From the NCBI GenBank assembly GCA_002067205.1, contig MVQL01000173.1:1-51345 (forward strand): 51,345 nucleotides of DNA. The letters are read 5' to 3'. The position numbers and the translations under genes were made by a program. Positions 31,941-42,537 of this stretch are shown here, in pieces. The notes beneath the pieces were generated by a model, which saw nothing but the letters and a program-made list of their open reading frames with translations, did not search any database and had not been told where the DNA came from. The stretch comes from Pelotomaculum sp. PtaB.Bin104 (GTDB lineage: Bacteria > Bacillota > Desulfotomaculia > Desulfotomaculales > Pelotomaculaceae). The first letter of the stretch is position 1, and every line of letters begins with the position of its first letter.

Positions 31941-33353
31941 CTACCTGGTAAAAAATGCCTTATAAGCCTGATAAGACATATATATATCGGCCTTGCTGGC
32001 CACTTCAAAAGGAGAATGCATCCCTAAAAGAGCGACACCACAGTCAAGCACGTCCACACCATGCTTAGCCACCAGGTGGGCAATGGTTCCGCCGCCGCCC
32101 TGGTCAACCTTCCCCAACTCACCACTCTGCCAGATCACCCCGGCATTGTGGAAAACCCGGCGCACTTGCGCTACGACTTCCGCGTGGGCGTCACTGGATT
32201 CATATTTCCCCTTGTTGCCGGTATACTTAGTCAAAACCACACCATAGCCAAGCCAGGCAGTGTTCATTTTTTCGGTTACATCAGGGTAATTGGGGTCCAG
32301 GCCCACATTAACGTCTGCTGACAGTGCGAGTGAATTAGACAGTGCTTTACTGAGGACCAACTCATTGTAGGGCGAGGTTGTTCGGGCAGCTATTTCCCGC
32401 ACTGCATTCTTAAAGAAGGCTGCCTTCATTCCGGTATTGCCGCTGCTGCCAATCTCCTCTTTATCAGCCAGCACCATCATCGCCGTGCGCTTTGGTACCG
32501 GTCCATCAATCAAGGCGCGCAGGGCGGCATAGGCACAAACACGATCATCCTGCCCATATGCCCCGACAAAGCTCAGGTCCAGGCCGATATCGCGGGCCGG
32601 CCAGGCTGGGACTAGTTCCAGCTCCGCGCTGATGAAATCTTCCTCAACCATGGCGTATCTACGGTGCAAATATTCAAGTACGGTCATCTTAAAACGGTCT
32701 TTTAATTCCTCACCGGCGAGGGGAATGCCACCCGCCAGAATATTTAAGCTCTCCCCGGGCACGGCGTCAGCCATTTTTTTATCTATCTGATCTTTAGCCA
32801 AATGGGGCAGCAGATCCGTAATAGTAAAAATAGGATCCCCGGATTCCTCCCCAATATGTACCGCAACAGAATTCCCGTCGGCCCTGACCACCACTCCATG
32901 CAAAGACAGCGGAATAGACAGCCACTGGTATTTTTTTATACCGCCGTAATAGTGAGTTTTAAAAAAAACCATTCCGTTATCTTCAAAAACCGGTAGTGGT
33001 TTTAAATCCAAGCGGGGGCTGTCAGTATGCGCGCCGATGATATTTATGCCATTAATTAAAGGTTCGGGCCCAATAACTGCCGCGATTAATGCTTTTTGCC
33101 TATTGGCAAAAAATACCTTATCACCCGGCTTCAATCCGGTTTTTAAATCTACTGAGCTGAAGCCTGCATTTTTTAGATCTGCGAGTGCCGCCTCAAAGAC
33201 TTCTCTTTCTGTCTTTGCTTGATTTAAAAAATCTTTATATTCTTCATTAAATTTCATCACCCGGTCCCGCTCTTCAGCACCAAGGCAATCCCATACATTT
33301 TTCCTATGGTAGGCCAGTTTTGCCGCTGGATGCTCTACTTTTGTAATCATCAC
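31941..33353 (-). CDS. M18 family zinc aminopeptidase
   Basis: 470 residues. GAHTDSPRLDLKP (zinc His/Asp) near residue 110, HYYGGIKKYQW, DKEEIGSSGNTGM (catalytic Glu pair) and the C-terminal GMHSPFEVAS (zinc His) are the M18 metal and catalytic elements. Cytosolic, removes N-terminal residues from peptides. Stands alone between Spo0M-like and cvpA genes. Confidence 0.95.
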   Translation of the reverse strand: MMITKVEHPAAKLAYHRKNVWDCLGAEERDRVMKFNEEYKDFLNQAKTEREVFEAALADLKNAGFSSVDLKTGLKPGDKVFFANRQKALIAAVIGPEPLINGINIIGAHTDSPRLDLKPLPVFEDNGMVFFKTHYYGGIKKYQWLSIPLSLHGVVVRADGNSVAVHIGEESGDPIFTITDLLPHLAKDQIDKKMADAVPGESLNILAGGIPLAGEELKDRFKMTVLEYLHRRYAMVEEDFISAELELVPAWPARDIGLDLSFVGAYGQDDRVCAYAALRALIDGPVPKRTAMMVLADKEEIGSSGNTGMKAAFFKNAVREIAARTTSPYNELVLSKALSNSLALSADVNVGLDPNYPDVTEKMNTAWLGYGVVLTKYTGNKGKYESSDAHAEVVAQVRRVFHNAGVIWQSGELGKVDQGGGGTIAHLVAKHGVDVLDCGVALLGMHSPFEVASKADIYMSYQAYKAFFTR

Positions 33354-33406
33354 AAAAAAACCTCCATGATTTACATTAGTTATTTATTATAACCTGCTTT
33401 AGCCCA

Positions 33407-34063
33407 TTAAATGCTGATCATGCTGCCGGGCAGACCTTTGTCCCTCAGGATTTCCGGCAGCAAACGCCCAAGCATGTTAATATAAGGTTCAAAATAAGGA
33501 AGCAGTAGGGATGTCTGAAAAGCTGTTCCCAGATAACTGGTTAAACCCGGCGGAGCAGACTGATAGTCCGGGAGCAAGTTTTGTTGCTGAAAAGGCGCCA
33601 GGAGAGCAAGTACTATGACAATGATTAAAAAACCTTTTACCAGACCGAACATTAGTCCAGCAAGTTTGTTCAAAGGCCCCAAGAAAGCCAGAGCGGCAAT
33701 TCTGGTTAAAACAAATCCCGCCAGTCGGAACAGAAAGAAAGTGAATATAAAAAGCCCAAGAAACGAAACCACCTCAATAATACCTTCAGCGATTGACCCA
33801 GCTAAATAGTCATATACATAATTCAATTCCCGGGAGGGACCTTGTCGGCCGGAAAACAAAGTTCCAAGGAAAGGCAATACCTTTTCCTCTAAGTGCCAGG
33901 CAGCAATAAGATAGCCGGCCAGGCTTTGATAATACATTGAAGAAATGGCCAAGCCAGCTATTATTCCAGTCAATCCAAAGAGGCTGGCGAGCAGACCGCT
34001 CCATAAGCCCTGCAAGGCCGACCAGGCCATAACAACAATTATTAACCAGTCCAGCCAATTCAT
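33407..34063 (-). CDS. CvpA family membrane protein
   Basis: 218 residues. The N-terminus MNWLDWLIIVVMAWSALQGLWSGLLASLFGL, further hydrophobic helices near 100-125 and 138-160, and LFGLTGIIAGLAIS match the CvpA/colicin V production family. Four predicted membrane segments. Exact function unknown. Confidence 0.88.
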   Translation of the reverse strand: MNWLDWLIIVVMAWSALQGLWSGLLASLFGLTGIIAGLAISSMYYQSLAGYLIAAWHLEEKVLPFLGTLFSGRQGPSRELNYVYDYLAGSIAEGIIEVVSFLGLFIFTFFLFRLAGFVLTRIAALAFLGPLNKLAGLMFGLVKGFLIIVIVLALLAPFQQQNLLPDYQSAPPGLTSYLGTAFQTSLLLPYFEPYINMLGRLLPEILRDKGLPGSMISI

Positions 34064-34133
34064 ACGGCAACGACCACCTTTATTAGCTCCTATAAATTAA
34101 TTATACGAAATTCCAATACTATTTTATATAATT

Positions 34134-35192
34134 TTAGCGATTACTATAAAATTTAATGATTGGTATGGCCAGTAAACACACCAAGAGGAATAGTCCGGCG
34201 TATCCAAAAAGGGGATATAAAAAGCGAATTAAATCCTTAAAATCAAAGCTAGCCAGGGGCATCGCAATTAAACAGGCGCCAATCCCGGTTAATCTGTAAT
34301 AAAGGCCGCCTTGGGGCGCCAGGCGGCTGGCGATGCCATGCGCATTGGCTATTGCTGTCGTTAAAATGGCCAGCCAGATCAGCAGACCTAATACCCAGTA
34401 AAAGCCGCTGCCAAGGTAGCCGGCTAGATAAAGCAGCGGTATTTGACAAGTAATTAACGCCGGGAGATACAATAAGCCGGCGACAGTGACCAAAGAAACT
34501 GCAACACCCAGCAAAAGGCCCCCGGCAATTCCGCCGATTACACCGTTTCTTAGGGTTATACTTTTACCCAGTGAGGATAGCACAGCAAGTGGAACCAGCA
34601 TATTATACGATACGTAAAGCAGGCTGGCCCATACCCAGTGTCCTCCCACGCCACCACCGGGCATAAGAGTTGGAAGCAAAAGCATACCTCCCTTGGCCTT
34701 AATTATCGCGATGCAGGTGATTAATACCACGGCAAAAAGCTTTAGTGGAACAAGTAAAACATTGGCCGTCAAAAAACCGTCCAGACCGCCAATAATTACA
34801 ATTGATGTGAAAACAAACACAAATATTACCCCCGCCCGCGGGGGCAGGCCGAAATGCTCGCCAAAAACGGCCGCACTGCCGGCCATCATTACAATCAGCC
34901 CGCCAAATAAAATAATAAGATTTATTTTATCAACTATTTTCACCAGGCCTGGAGCAAGGAGGAAAGATAAAAAATCTTGATAATTTGTTGTTTGCTGCCT
35001 AATCGAAAGGTACATCACCAAACCGCCTAAGTAGGCAAACAAGATTGTTGCCAGCAGGACCCCCCATAAGCCCTGGTTGCCGTGTAAGATAAAAAACTGT
35101 AATATCTCCTGCCCTGAGGCAAACCCGGCCCCGATTACCGCACCGATATAAGCTGTTACCACCTTCAAGCAGATGAAAAATTTATTATCCAT
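34134..35192 (-). CDS. YkvI-like membrane transporter
   Basis: 352 residues, about ten hydrophobic helices. The start VVTAYIGAVIGAGFASGQEILQFF with its GAGFASGQE motif is typical of YkvI-type proteins in the APC-like superfamily. Substrate unknown. Next to yyaC on the opposite strand (divergent, 205-base gap without other features that I can support). Confidence 0.85.
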   Translation of the reverse strand: MDNKFFICLKVVTAYIGAVIGAGFASGQEILQFFILHGNQGLWGVLLATILFAYLGGLVMYLSIRQQTTNYQDFLSFLLAPGLVKIVDKINLIILFGGLIVMMAGSAAVFGEHFGLPPRAGVIFVFVFTSIVIIGGLDGFLTANVLLVPLKLFAVVLITCIAIIKAKGGMLLLPTLMPGGGVGGHWVWASLLYVSYNMLVPLAVLSSLGKSITLRNGVIGGIAGGLLLGVAVSLVTVAGLLYLPALITCQIPLLYLAGYLGSGFYWVLGLLIWLAILTTAIANAHGIASRLAPQGGLYYRLTGIGACLIAMPLASFDFKDLIRFLYPLFGYAGLFLLVCLLAIPIIKFYSNR

Positions 35193-35397
35193 CGCGCTCT
35201 CCCCTGCAGGGCCGTTTCATAGTTTAAAAACTTTCTACATAAAATGTGACAGGTTAAAAAGAAATATCCCTGCAATACTTTTATGTAATTTAAGAAGGAG
35301 ATTTAGTAATAAAATAATTAACTAATTTTTATAAGTCAGAATAAAATGATTAGTTACCGGCAATAATTATAATAATATGTGATTGAGAGGACGAAAA

Positions 35398-36000
35398 ATG
35401 ACTAACATTGCTCAATTTGAAAAAGATGTTAATTTAAACAAGACCAGTATCCATATCGAAGATACAATGGCAGTGAATAAATTCGCCATGGATATGATTT
35501 ACCGCTTAAATAAATATGGCATTGACCGGGGCAGGCCGAAAATCTTGTTATGCATAGGCACGGACCGCTCCACAGGAGACTGCCTGGGGCCGCTAATTGG
35601 CAGTAGAATTAACAACTGGGAACAGAATTTTTTTACTGTATACGGAACCCTGGACCAGCCGGTTCACGCCAGTAACCTACAAGAAAAACTTAAGGAAATT
35701 TACGAGACTTATATCGATCCGTTTATTATCGCCATCGATGCATGTTTAGGGAAAATTGAGAGCGTTGGTTGTGTCAATCTAGGGTATGGTTCTCTACAAC
35801 CGGGAGCAGGAGTAAATAAAGATCTTCCTCCGGTCGGTGAAATTCATATTACTGGTATTGTCAATGTGGGAGGCTTTATGGAGTACCTGGTCCTGCAAAA
35901 CACCCGTCTTAATTTAGTAATGCGCCTTGCGGATGTTATTGCCGGTGGACTTAAAAAAACGATCCAAGAATATGCCAAGCAGAACGCCTGGGGAAGTTAG
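35398..36000 (+). CDS. yyaC: Spore protease-like YyaC (DUF1256)
   Basis: 200 residues from ATG 35398 (GAGAGG upstream; an in-frame TTG at 35383 lacks an RBS). ILLCIGTDRSTGDCLGPLIG, GTLDQPVHASNL and IIAIDACLG are the conserved parts of the YyaC/GPR-like sporulation family. It lies next to parB, as in many spore formers. Terminated by a long hairpin over its own stop codon. Confidence 0.93.
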   Translation: MTNIAQFEKDVNLNKTSIHIEDTMAVNKFAMDMIYRLNKYGIDRGRPKILLCIGTDRSTGDCLGPLIGSRINNWEQNFFTVYGTLDQPVHASNLQEKLKEIYETYIDPFIIAIDACLGKIESVGCVNLGYGSLQPGAGVNKDLPPVGEIHITGIVNVGGFMEYLVLQNTRLNLVMRLADVIAGGLKKTIQEYAKQNAWGS

Positions 36001-36020
36001 GCCCCAGGCGTTCTGCTTGG
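35975..36020 (+). terminator. Hairpin spanning the yyaC stop codon
   Basis: A perfect 19-bp inverted repeat (CCAAGCAGAACGCCTGGGG and its complement, 8-base loop) followed by TATATTTT. The left arm encodes the last residues of YyaC. It lies between the convergent yyaC and parB, so it can terminate yyaC and may also block transcripts from the other side. Confidence 0.85.
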
Positions 36021-36043
36021 TATATTTTAAAGTATTTTGGGCA

Positions 36044-36946
36044 TCAGGCAAATGTTTCACGTGAAACATTTGCCGTTTCACTCAACAGAATTTCAATTAT
36101 TCTTTTTAATTCTATCTCATTACTGAAGTTTATTTCCAACTTGCCTCCGCCTCCATGAACCTCTTTTAATCTCACCTTGGTTCCCAAATATTTATTTAAT
36201 GATTCCTCAACTTCTTTAAGGTAGTGGTTGTAGTTTTCTTGATTATTTTTCCCTTTGTCTTTAATATGAGCCGGGGCCTGGGCTATTTTCTCAGCCTGGC
36301 GTACACTAAGCTGCTGCCTGGCTATTTTTTTTGCAGCGAGCAGCTGTTTTTTACTATCTCTGATCGAAAGCAGTGCTCTGGCATGTCCAGTATTTATCCT
36401 ACCTTCAGCTAACATATCTTGTATCTCTAACGGCAAGCCCAACAACCTGACCATATTTGCTACGAAAGGCCGGCTTTTTCCTACCCGTCCGGATACCTCG
36501 TCCTGTGTCAGTCCGAAATTTTCAATTAGGTTTTTATAAGCCAGGGCTTCTTCCAGCGGGTTTAAATCTTCTCGTTGTACATTTTCAATGAGTGAAACAG
36601 CATGAGCATCCATGTCCTGATACTCTTTTATCACAGCAGGGATTAATTTTTGCCCCAACATCAAGCAAGCGCGCCAGCGTCTCTCGCCGGCAATTAATTC
36701 ATATTCGCCTTCCTTTAGCTGTCTTACTACAACCGGTTGGATTACTCCGTGTTCTTTGATTGAAGCAGCTAGTTCAGCCAGCTTGGCTTCGTCAAACATC
36801 TGCCTGGGCTGACTGTTTGCAGGCTTGATTTTTTCTATAGCCAATTCTTTATATACTTCTTTTTTTTGTTCCTGATCAAAAATATTTTCCTCGAGGCCGG
36901 GGATAATTGCACCTAAACCTTTGCCTAGCCCCCTGCGTTTACTCAA
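36044..36946 (-). CDS. parB: Chromosome partition protein ParB (Spo0J)
   Basis: 300 residues: N-terminal ParB/Srx CTPase domain with GERRWRA, LIENVQREDLNPLEEA, a helix-turn-helix (LTQDEVSGRVGKSRPFV) and a C-terminal dimerisation domain. The ATG overlaps the parA end by 8 bases. The last codons carry parS. Confidence 0.97.
   Translation of the reverse strand: MSKRRGLGKGLGAIIPGLEENIFDQEQKKEVYKELAIEKIKPANSQPRQMFDEAKLAELAASIKEHGVIQPVVVRQLKEGEYELIAGERRWRACLMLGQKLIPAVIKEYQDMDAHAVSLIENVQREDLNPLEEALAYKNLIENFGLTQDEVSGRVGKSRPFVANMVRLLGLPLEIQDMLAEGRINTGHARALLSIRDSKKQLLAAKKIARQQLSVRQAEKIAQAPAHIKDKGKNNQENYNHYLKEVEESLNKYLGTKVRLKEVHGGGGKLEINFSNEIELKRIIEILLSETANVSRETFA
36053..36068. promoter_or_regulatory. 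parS centromere site
   Basis: TGTTTCACGTGAAACA is a perfect 16-bp parS palindrome (consensus TGTTNCACGTGAAACA). It encodes VSRET within the last codons of parB itself. ParB loads here and spreads, aiding origin segregation and SMC loading. Confidence 0.97.
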
Positions 36947-37700
36947 GTCCCATCACTTCCTTTGCCAGGTCGTGGTATACTTCCGCGCCCCGTGACCGCT
37001 TATCATATACCATTACCGGCTTACCATGACTTGGCGCTTCACTGAGCCTGATGTTCCTGGGCACTATGGCGCGGTAAACTTTATCCCGAAAATGTTTTTT
37101 TACCTCATCAACCACTTGAATTGCCAGATTTGTCCTTCCGTCAAACATAGTTAAGAGCACACCTTCCAGGACTAGCTCCCGGTTTAAATGCTGCTGCACC
37201 ATATGAAAAGTATTCAACAGCTGCCCCAGTCCCTCCAGCGCGTAATACTCACACTGAATTGGGATAATCAATGAACCAGCTGCAGTTAAGGCGTTTAATG
37301 TCAGCAAACCAAGGGAGGGAGGGCAATCTATAAAAATAAAATTGTAGCTTTTTTTTACCTGAGCTAAGACGTTTTTTAAAGTCTTTTCCCGCTCATTAAG
37401 ATTAACTAATTCTACCTCTGCGCCGGCAAGCTCAATAGTTGCCGGAAGCACGTCGAGCCCGACAACAGCGCTGGGCACGATCACATCATTAATATCCACA
37501 TTATTAATCAGCACATCATAGATACAATTGTCCAGATTATCCTTATCAATTCCCAATCCAGTCGTAGCGTTTCCCTGGGGGTCGATATCCACCAGCAAAA
37601 CCTGCTGGCCCATCAGAGAAAGCCAAGCACCCAGATTGACAGCTGTAGTTGTTTTGGCAACTCCCCCTTTTTGGTTGGCGATCGCGATAATTTTTCCCAT
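36939..37700 (-). CDS. parA: Chromosome partition ATPase ParA (Soj)
   Basis: 253 residues from ATG 37700 (MGKIIAIANQKGG); an in-frame TTG at 37715 is the longer alternative. Deviant Walker A QKGGVAKTTT, LLVDIDPQGNATTG, FIDCPPSLG. Works with ParB to segregate origins and in sporulation control through DnaA. GGGGGTAAAGGA lies upstream. Confidence 0.97.
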   Translation of the reverse strand: MGKIIAIANQKGGVAKTTTAVNLGAWLSLMGQQVLLVDIDPQGNATTGLGIDKDNLDNCIYDVLINNVDINDVIVPSAVVGLDVLPATIELAGAEVELVNLNEREKTLKNVLAQVKKSYNFIFIDCPPSLGLLTLNALTAAGSLIIPIQCEYYALEGLGQLLNTFHMVQQHLNRELVLEGVLLTMFDGRTNLAIQVVDEVKKHFRDKVYRAIVPRNIRLSEAPSHGKPVMVYDKRSRGAEVYHDLAKEVMGLE

Positions 37701-37811
37701 TTCCTTTACCCCCAAAATTTATCATACGCCTATTTCTACTTATTCCACATATTCTTTACCGTTTCCTGCAAATTTGTGCAATATAATTAATCCCTGAAAA
37801 AGCTGAACATA

Positions 37812-37841
37812 ATAAAACCACCTCGTCCCTAGCGAGGTGGT
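37812..37841 (-). terminator. Intrinsic terminator after rsmG
   Basis: On the minus strand ACCACCTCG pairs with CGAGGTGGT around CTAGGGA and is followed by TTTTATT. It lies 14 bases after the rsmG stop and separates the mnm-rsmG genes from parA. Confidence 0.88.
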
Positions 37842-37855
37842 GCGTTGTCTGTAGA

Positions 37856-38575
37856 TCATAGAGGCTTTTTCTTAGGCATACCATTGCGTCGGGGGTACTG
37901 CCGGGGTGTCGGAGCAATCTTTCTGATCAAAACTATGTTTCTTATATCTCCAGTTAAAGGCAGTTTCCATTGAGCAACTTGCTCCAACTCACCACCTAGC
38001 AACTTAATTGCTTTTGCCGCCGCATTTATTTCCTCGTTCAGCTTTGGCCCCTTCATCGCTAAAAAAAATCCTCCGAGCTTTACCAGTGGCAGGCAGTATT
38101 CCGCAAGTATATCTAACCCGGCGACGGCTCTTGCTGTAAGCCGTTCAAAACTTTCTCTGTAAATATCCCTGTGTCCAAGTTCCTCAGCTCTGGCATGAAC
38201 CACCTCAATGTATTCTAAGCCAAGTCTAGTATTTACTTCTTTTAAAAACTTTACCTTTTTTTCTTGCGCATCGACCAGAGTAATTTTAAGTTCCGGTAAG
38301 CAAATTTTTAATGGTATACCAGGAAAACCGGCACCTGTGCCGAGATCCAACAAAGTCATACCTGCAGAAAAAGACATTACCTTAATGCACAAGATCGAAT
38401 CAATCAGGTGTTTGATCGCAAATTCTTTTTCATCTATAATCGCGGTCAGGTTCAATTTTTTATTTTTCTCGATAACCATTTGGTAGTATGCTTGGAATTG
38501 TTTGAGTTGTATATTAGACAATTCCATGTCAATTTCTTGTATTCCAAGTTTTAGAGTATCCACAAGTTCATTCAT
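37856..38575 (-). CDS. rsmG: 16S rRNA (guanine527-N7)-methyltransferase RsmG
   Basis: 239 residues, SAM-binding motif LLDLGTGAGFPGIPLKI (about residue 75) and the substrate region ESFERLTARAVAGLDIL. Methylates G527 of 16S rRNA. Six bases after mnmG, so cotranscribed. The basic tail (PRQYPRRNGMPKKKPL) is normal for Firmicutes versions. Confidence 0.96.
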   Translation of the reverse strand: MNELVDTLKLGIQEIDMELSNIQLKQFQAYYQMVIEKNKKLNLTAIIDEKEFAIKHLIDSILCIKVMSFSAGMTLLDLGTGAGFPGIPLKICLPELKITLVDAQEKKVKFLKEVNTRLGLEYIEVVHARAEELGHRDIYRESFERLTARAVAGLDILAEYCLPLVKLGGFFLAMKGPKLNEEINAAAKAIKLLGGELEQVAQWKLPLTGDIRNIVLIRKIAPTPRQYPRRNGMPKKKPL

Positions 38576-38581
38576 TTATCA

Positions 38582-40468
38582 TCACCCGTGCTTTAAGCGT
38601 CTTCTTTGTTCAAGATAGATCAAGAGTACTGATATATCAGCCGGGGTTACGCCATAAATACGGGAGGCCTGGCCAATTGACGCCGGACGAATCGCTTCTA
38701 ATTTCTCCTTCGCTTCCAAAGAAATACCCTGAACTTTGTTATAATTAATATCCGGTGGAAGTCTTTTTTCCTCTAAGCGTTTAAAACGCTCTGCTTGGGC
38801 CTGTTGCTTCTTAATATAACCGTCATATTTTACCTGTATTTTTACCTGTTCACGCACTTCCTCCGGCAGTTCATCATGTTTCATTGGGATCATTAGGATT
38901 TCTTGATAGCCTATCTCCGGACGTCTGAGCAAACCGGCCAGTGTAATTCCCTGCTGGGGTAGGCCAGCACTGTTAACCTGCTGTAGGATTTTTTTTGTAT
39001 TTTCCGTAACCGGCACAATAGTACGCTCAATTCTTTCTTTTTCCTTTTCGATCAATGTTTTTTTTCTTTCAAACATTTTATACCGCTCTACTGTCACTAG
39101 ACCGGCTTTATAACCGGTTTCAGTTAGCCTAAGGTCGGCGTTATCCTGGCGCAGCAGCAAACGGTATTCTGCTCTTGAAGTCAGCATACGATAGGGCTCA
39201 TCAATTTCTTTTGTCACTAGATCATCGATCATCACTCCGATATACGCCTCGGACCGGCTTAATATCAGCGGCTCCCGATTATGAACATGCAGTGCGGCGT
39301 TCATGCCTGCAATAATTCCCTGTGCCGCCGCTTCCTCATAGCCGGAGGTACCGTTAACCTGACCGGCCGTAAATAGACCCGGCACAGTTTTTGTTTCCAG
39401 GGAGAGCTTTAATTGATTCGGGATCAGATAGTCATACTCAATAGCATAGCCGGCCCGCATTATTTCCACTTTCTCCAGACCGGGCACGGTGCGCAGTAAA
39501 GCAAGCTGTATATCTTCCGGTAAGCTGGTGGACATACCTTGGACATACATTTCCGTAGTGTCTTTTCCTTCCGGCTCAATAAAAATTTGGTGGGCCGGCT
39601 TATCCGGAAAGCGGACTACCTTAGTTTCAATTGAAGGGCAATAGCGTGGCCCCTGGCTTTGAATAACTCCGGTATAAAGTGGTGACCGGTACAAGTTTTC
39701 TCTAATAATCCTGTGGGTTTCTTCATTAGTATAAGTAAGCCAGCAAGGCAACTGATCTCTATTAATGCGGGGTGATCCAAACGAAAATTGGTGTGGGTGT
39801 TCATCTCCCGGCTGAATGGCCATGCGGCTGAAATCGACGCTGTTTTGATCGACCCGGGGCGGAGTTCCGGTTTTAAATCGCCGCAATTTAAAGCCTAACT
39901 CACTCAGGCAGTCTGATAAGCCAACGGACGGGAATTGTCCATTGGGGCCCCCAGGAAAAGAAAGACTGCCTATAACAATTTGTCCTTTTAAATAAGTGCC
40001 GGTAGTTAAAATAACTGCTTTCGCCTTGAACACTGCTCCGGTATTAGTTACTACCCCGCCTATTTTTCCCTTTTCAATAATTAGCCGCTCAACCAGGGCT
40101 TGTTTAAGATCCAGGTCTTGCTGCAATTCTAAAACATGCTTCATCCTGCTCTGATAAAACTTTTTATCTGTTTGAGCCCGTAATGCCTGGACCGCTGGTC
40201 CTTTTCCAGTATTTAGCAGACGCATCTGAATAGACGCTCGGTCTGTATTCAGACCGATTTCACCACCGAGAGCGTCTACCTCCCGGACCAGGTGCCCTTT
40301 TGCCGGACCGCCAACAGCCGGGTTGCAGGGCATTAACGCAACATTATCAAGATTTAAAGTAAGGACCAGTGTTTTGCAACCCATTCTGACCGACGCCAAA
40401 CCTGCTTCGCAGCCGGCATGTCCTGCCCCCACTACAATCACATCATAATTACCTGCCATATATTCCAT
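38582..40468 (-). CDS. mnmG: tRNA uridine-5-carboxymethylaminomethyl synthesis enzyme MnmG
   Basis: FAD enzyme that with MnmE makes the 5-carboxymethylaminomethyl group at wobble U34. Start at ATG 40468 ([23 protein letters not shown] upstream); an in-frame TTG at 40489 overlaps mnm[11 protein letters not shown] dinucleotide site, [16 protein letters not shown] and [16 protein letters not shown] are diagnostic. 628 residues from this start, full length. Confidence 0.96.
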   Translation of the reverse strand: MEYMAGNYDVIVVGAGHAGCEAGLASVRMGCKTLVLTLNLDNVALMPCNPAVGGPAKGHLVREVDALGGEIGLNTDRASIQMRLLNTGKGPAVQALRAQTDKKFYQSRMKHVLELQQDLDLKQALVERLIIEKGKIGGVVTNTGAVFKAKAVILTTGTYLKGQIVIGSLSFPGGPNGQFPSVGLSDCLSELGFKLRRFKTGTPPRVDQNSVDFSRMAIQPGDEHPHQFSFGSPRINRDQLPCWLTYTNEETHRIIRENLYRSPLYTGVIQSQGPRYCPSIETKVVRFPDKPAHQIFIEPEGKDTTEMYVQGMSTSLPEDIQLALLRTVPGLEKVEIMRAGYAIEYDYLIPNQLKLSLETKTVPGLFTAGQVNGTSGYEEAAAQGIIAGMNAALHVHNREPLILSRSEAYIGVMIDDLVTKEIDEPYRMLTSRAEYRLLLRQDNADLRLTETGYKAGLVTVERYKMFERKKTLIEKEKERIERTIVPVTENTKKILQQVNSAGLPQQGITLAGLLRRPEIGYQEILMIPMKHDELPEEVREQVKIQVKYDGYIKKQQAQAERFKRLEEKRLPPDINYNKVQGISLEAKEKLEAIRPASIGQASRIYGVTPADISVLLIYLEQRRRLKHG

Positions 40469-40478
40469 AAACCTGGCC

Positions 40479-41864
40479 TCATTTTCCAATACAAAAATCT
40501 TTAAAAATCCTGTCTATCAAATCGTCTCCGACGGTCGTTCCGTTAATTTCCCCCAACCTATCCCAAGCCCCCCTGATATCGATCGTCACAATATCAACCG
40601 GTACCATATTGGTAAGCCCTGCAACAGCTTCGTCTAGATGCTTCAATGCTTTTTCCAAGGCCTCTTTTTGCCTGAGATTAGCAATCATAGCACTATCTGT
40701 CCAGTCATATTTTTCACTCAGCACAGTTTTTGTTATTTGATGCTCCAGCTCTGCCAACCCGTCACCCTGCTTAGCTGAAATCCATAATACAGGCCTGCCT
40801 TTCGCCAACTTTATCAAATCCTCATTATTAATTAAAATATTTCCCACATCTGACTTGTTAACGAGGACTAAACTCTTTTTATTCTCAGCCAATTCAGCTA
40901 TTTTAAAGTCTACATCAGCAATACCCGACATCGCATCCAGCACCAGCAGTAATAAATCAGCTTTATCAATTGTTTCTTTTGTCCGCTCTATGCCAATTTT
41001 TTCAACTAAGTCCTCGGTTTCATGCAGGCCGGCCGTGTCCATAATCCGCAGCGGGATCCCTTTAATGTTCACAATTTCCTCAATAACATCCCTGGTTGTG
41101 CCTGGGATATCAGTGACTATGGCTCTTTTTTCCCTGAGCAGCGCATTCAATAAAGAAGACTTACCGGCATTGGGCTTACCGATGATAGCAGCGCGGATGC
41201 CCTCCCGATATATGATACCGACCTCTGCCCCCGCAACCAGTTTTTTTATTTCTTCCATTACTTCCAGACAGGTATCATTAATTACCGCATGCCCGGCTTC
41301 AGCTAAATCATCATCCGGGAAATCTATGTTGGCCTCTATTTTGGCTAAAATTCTAAGCAACTGCTCCTGCAAATGGTTAATTTTACTGGATAACTCCCCT
41401 GTTAACCGGGATACCGCCAGTTTTAACCCGGAATCGGTTTTTGAACGGATGATATCAATAACAGCTTCCGCCTGGGCTAGATCCAAACGGCCATTTAGGA
41501 AGGCCCTTTTACTGAATTCACCCGGTCCGGCAAGCCTTGCCCCACCGGCCAGCAACAGTTCCAGAACCTTGCGCAAAGGGATCATCCCGCCATGACAATT
41601 TATTTCCACTACATCTTCCCTTGTATAGGTGCGCGGCGCCCTCATATAACATAAGAGCACCTCATCAATAATTTGCCCGGATATGCTGTCAATAATATGG
41701 CCGTAAACCATACTATGGCTTTTAAGACTGTCATGGCCGGCTCCACTTTTTGGCTTAAAAATTTTACTGGCTATTTTTAGTGATTCGTGGCCGCTTAATC
41801 TGATGATTCCAATACCACCCTCACCCAGTGGTGTTGATATTGCTGCAATTGTGTCTTCGTGCAT
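40479..41864 (-). CDS. mnmE: tRNA modification GTPase MnmE
   Basis: 461 residues from ATG 41864 ([24 protein letters not shown] upstream). Tetrahydrofolate-binding N-domain, helical domain, G domain ([31 protein letters not shown]) and the C-terminal FCIGK whose Cys is needed for modification. Partner of MnmG, the following gene. Confidence 0.97.
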   Translation of the reverse strand: MHEDTIAAISTPLGEGGIGIIRLSGHESLKIASKIFKPKSGAGHDSLKSHSMVYGHIIDSISGQIIDEVLLCYMRAPRTYTREDVVEINCHGGMIPLRKVLELLLAGGARLAGPGEFSKRAFLNGRLDLAQAEAVIDIIRSKTDSGLKLAVSRLTGELSSKINHLQEQLLRILAKIEANIDFPDDDLAEAGHAVINDTCLEVMEEIKKLVAGAEVGIIYREGIRAAIIGKPNAGKSSLLNALLREKRAIVTDIPGTTRDVIEEIVNIKGIPLRIMDTAGLHETEDLVEKIGIERTKETIDKADLLLLVLDAMSGIADVDFKIAELAENKKSLVLVNKSDVGNILINNEDLIKLAKGRPVLWISAKQGDGLAELEHQITKTVLSEKYDWTDSAMIANLRQKEALEKALKHLDEAVAGLTNMVPVDIVTIDIRGAWDRLGEINGTTVGDDLIDRIFKDFCIGK

Positions 41865-41876
41865 AGCTTCCACCTT

Positions 41877-41910
41877 ATTTAAAACCCAGCACAACCGGGC
41901 GTGCTGGGTT
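41877..41910 (-). terminator. Terminator between jag and mnmE
   Basis: On the minus strand AAACCCAGCAC pairs with GTGCTGGGTTT around GCCCGGTT, followed by TAAAT. It lies just after the jag stop and before the mnmE start; it could end the rpmH-to-jag operon or attenuate mnmE. Confidence 0.75.
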
Positions 41911-41916
41911 TTACTT

Positions 41917-42537
41917 TCATTTCTTTGGTGATATTATTATTTTCCGGTAAGGTTCGTCGCCTTCACTAAAAGTGTAAATATCATCTCTTCCCTGTAGTGC
42001 TGTATGGATTATTTTTCTTTCCTGGGAACTCATTGGCTCTAAAACTACACTTCTTCCTCGCTGCCTGGCCTTGTTCGCCAATTTTGCGGCAAGCTTTTGT
42101 AAAGTTTCTTCCCGCCTATGGCGGTAGCCCTCTACATCAATAATAACCCTACGGCGTACTTCCTGATTTTTATTCACCGAGAGATTAACCAGAAACTGAA
42201 GAGCATCCATAGTTTCACCTCTACGGCCGATTAAGATCCCCAAGTCATCGCCTTTCATGTTTATATAAAGAGCATCGTTCTTTTCTTCTAGATTCATTTC
42301 AACCTGGACACCCATACGTTCAAAAATGCGATTAAGTAACTTAACAGCCCTGTCTGACAACCTTTCTTTTAAAATAACTTTAACCCTGGCCGGCTTTACT
42401 CCAAATAAACCAAAAATTCCTTTTGACGGCTCTTCAAGTATTTCAACATCTACATTTTCCCTTGAAACACCCATGTTTTCAAGAGCAGATATAACAGCTT
42501 CATCTACGGTCCTGCCGGTTTTTTCGATAACCTTCAC
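41917..42537 (-). CDS. jag: RNA-binding protein Jag/KhpB
   Basis: 206 residues: Jag-N domain ([32 protein letters not shown]), KH domain with the GRRGET loop, and R3H domain ([15 protein letters not shown]). Known in Firmicutes as SpoIIIJ-associated, an RNA chaperone affecting division and sporulation. Start overlaps the yidC stop by 4 bases. Confidence 0.96.
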   Translation of the reverse strand: MKVIEKTGRTVDEAVISALENMGVSRENVDVEILEEPSKGIFGLFGVKPARVKVILKERLSDRAVKLLNRIFERMGVQVEMNLEEKNDALYINMKGDDLGILIGRRGETMDALQFLVNLSVNKNQEVRRRVIIDVEGYRHRREETLQKLAAKLANKARQRGRSVVLEPMSSQERKIIHTALQGRDDIYTFSEGDEPYRKIIISPKK

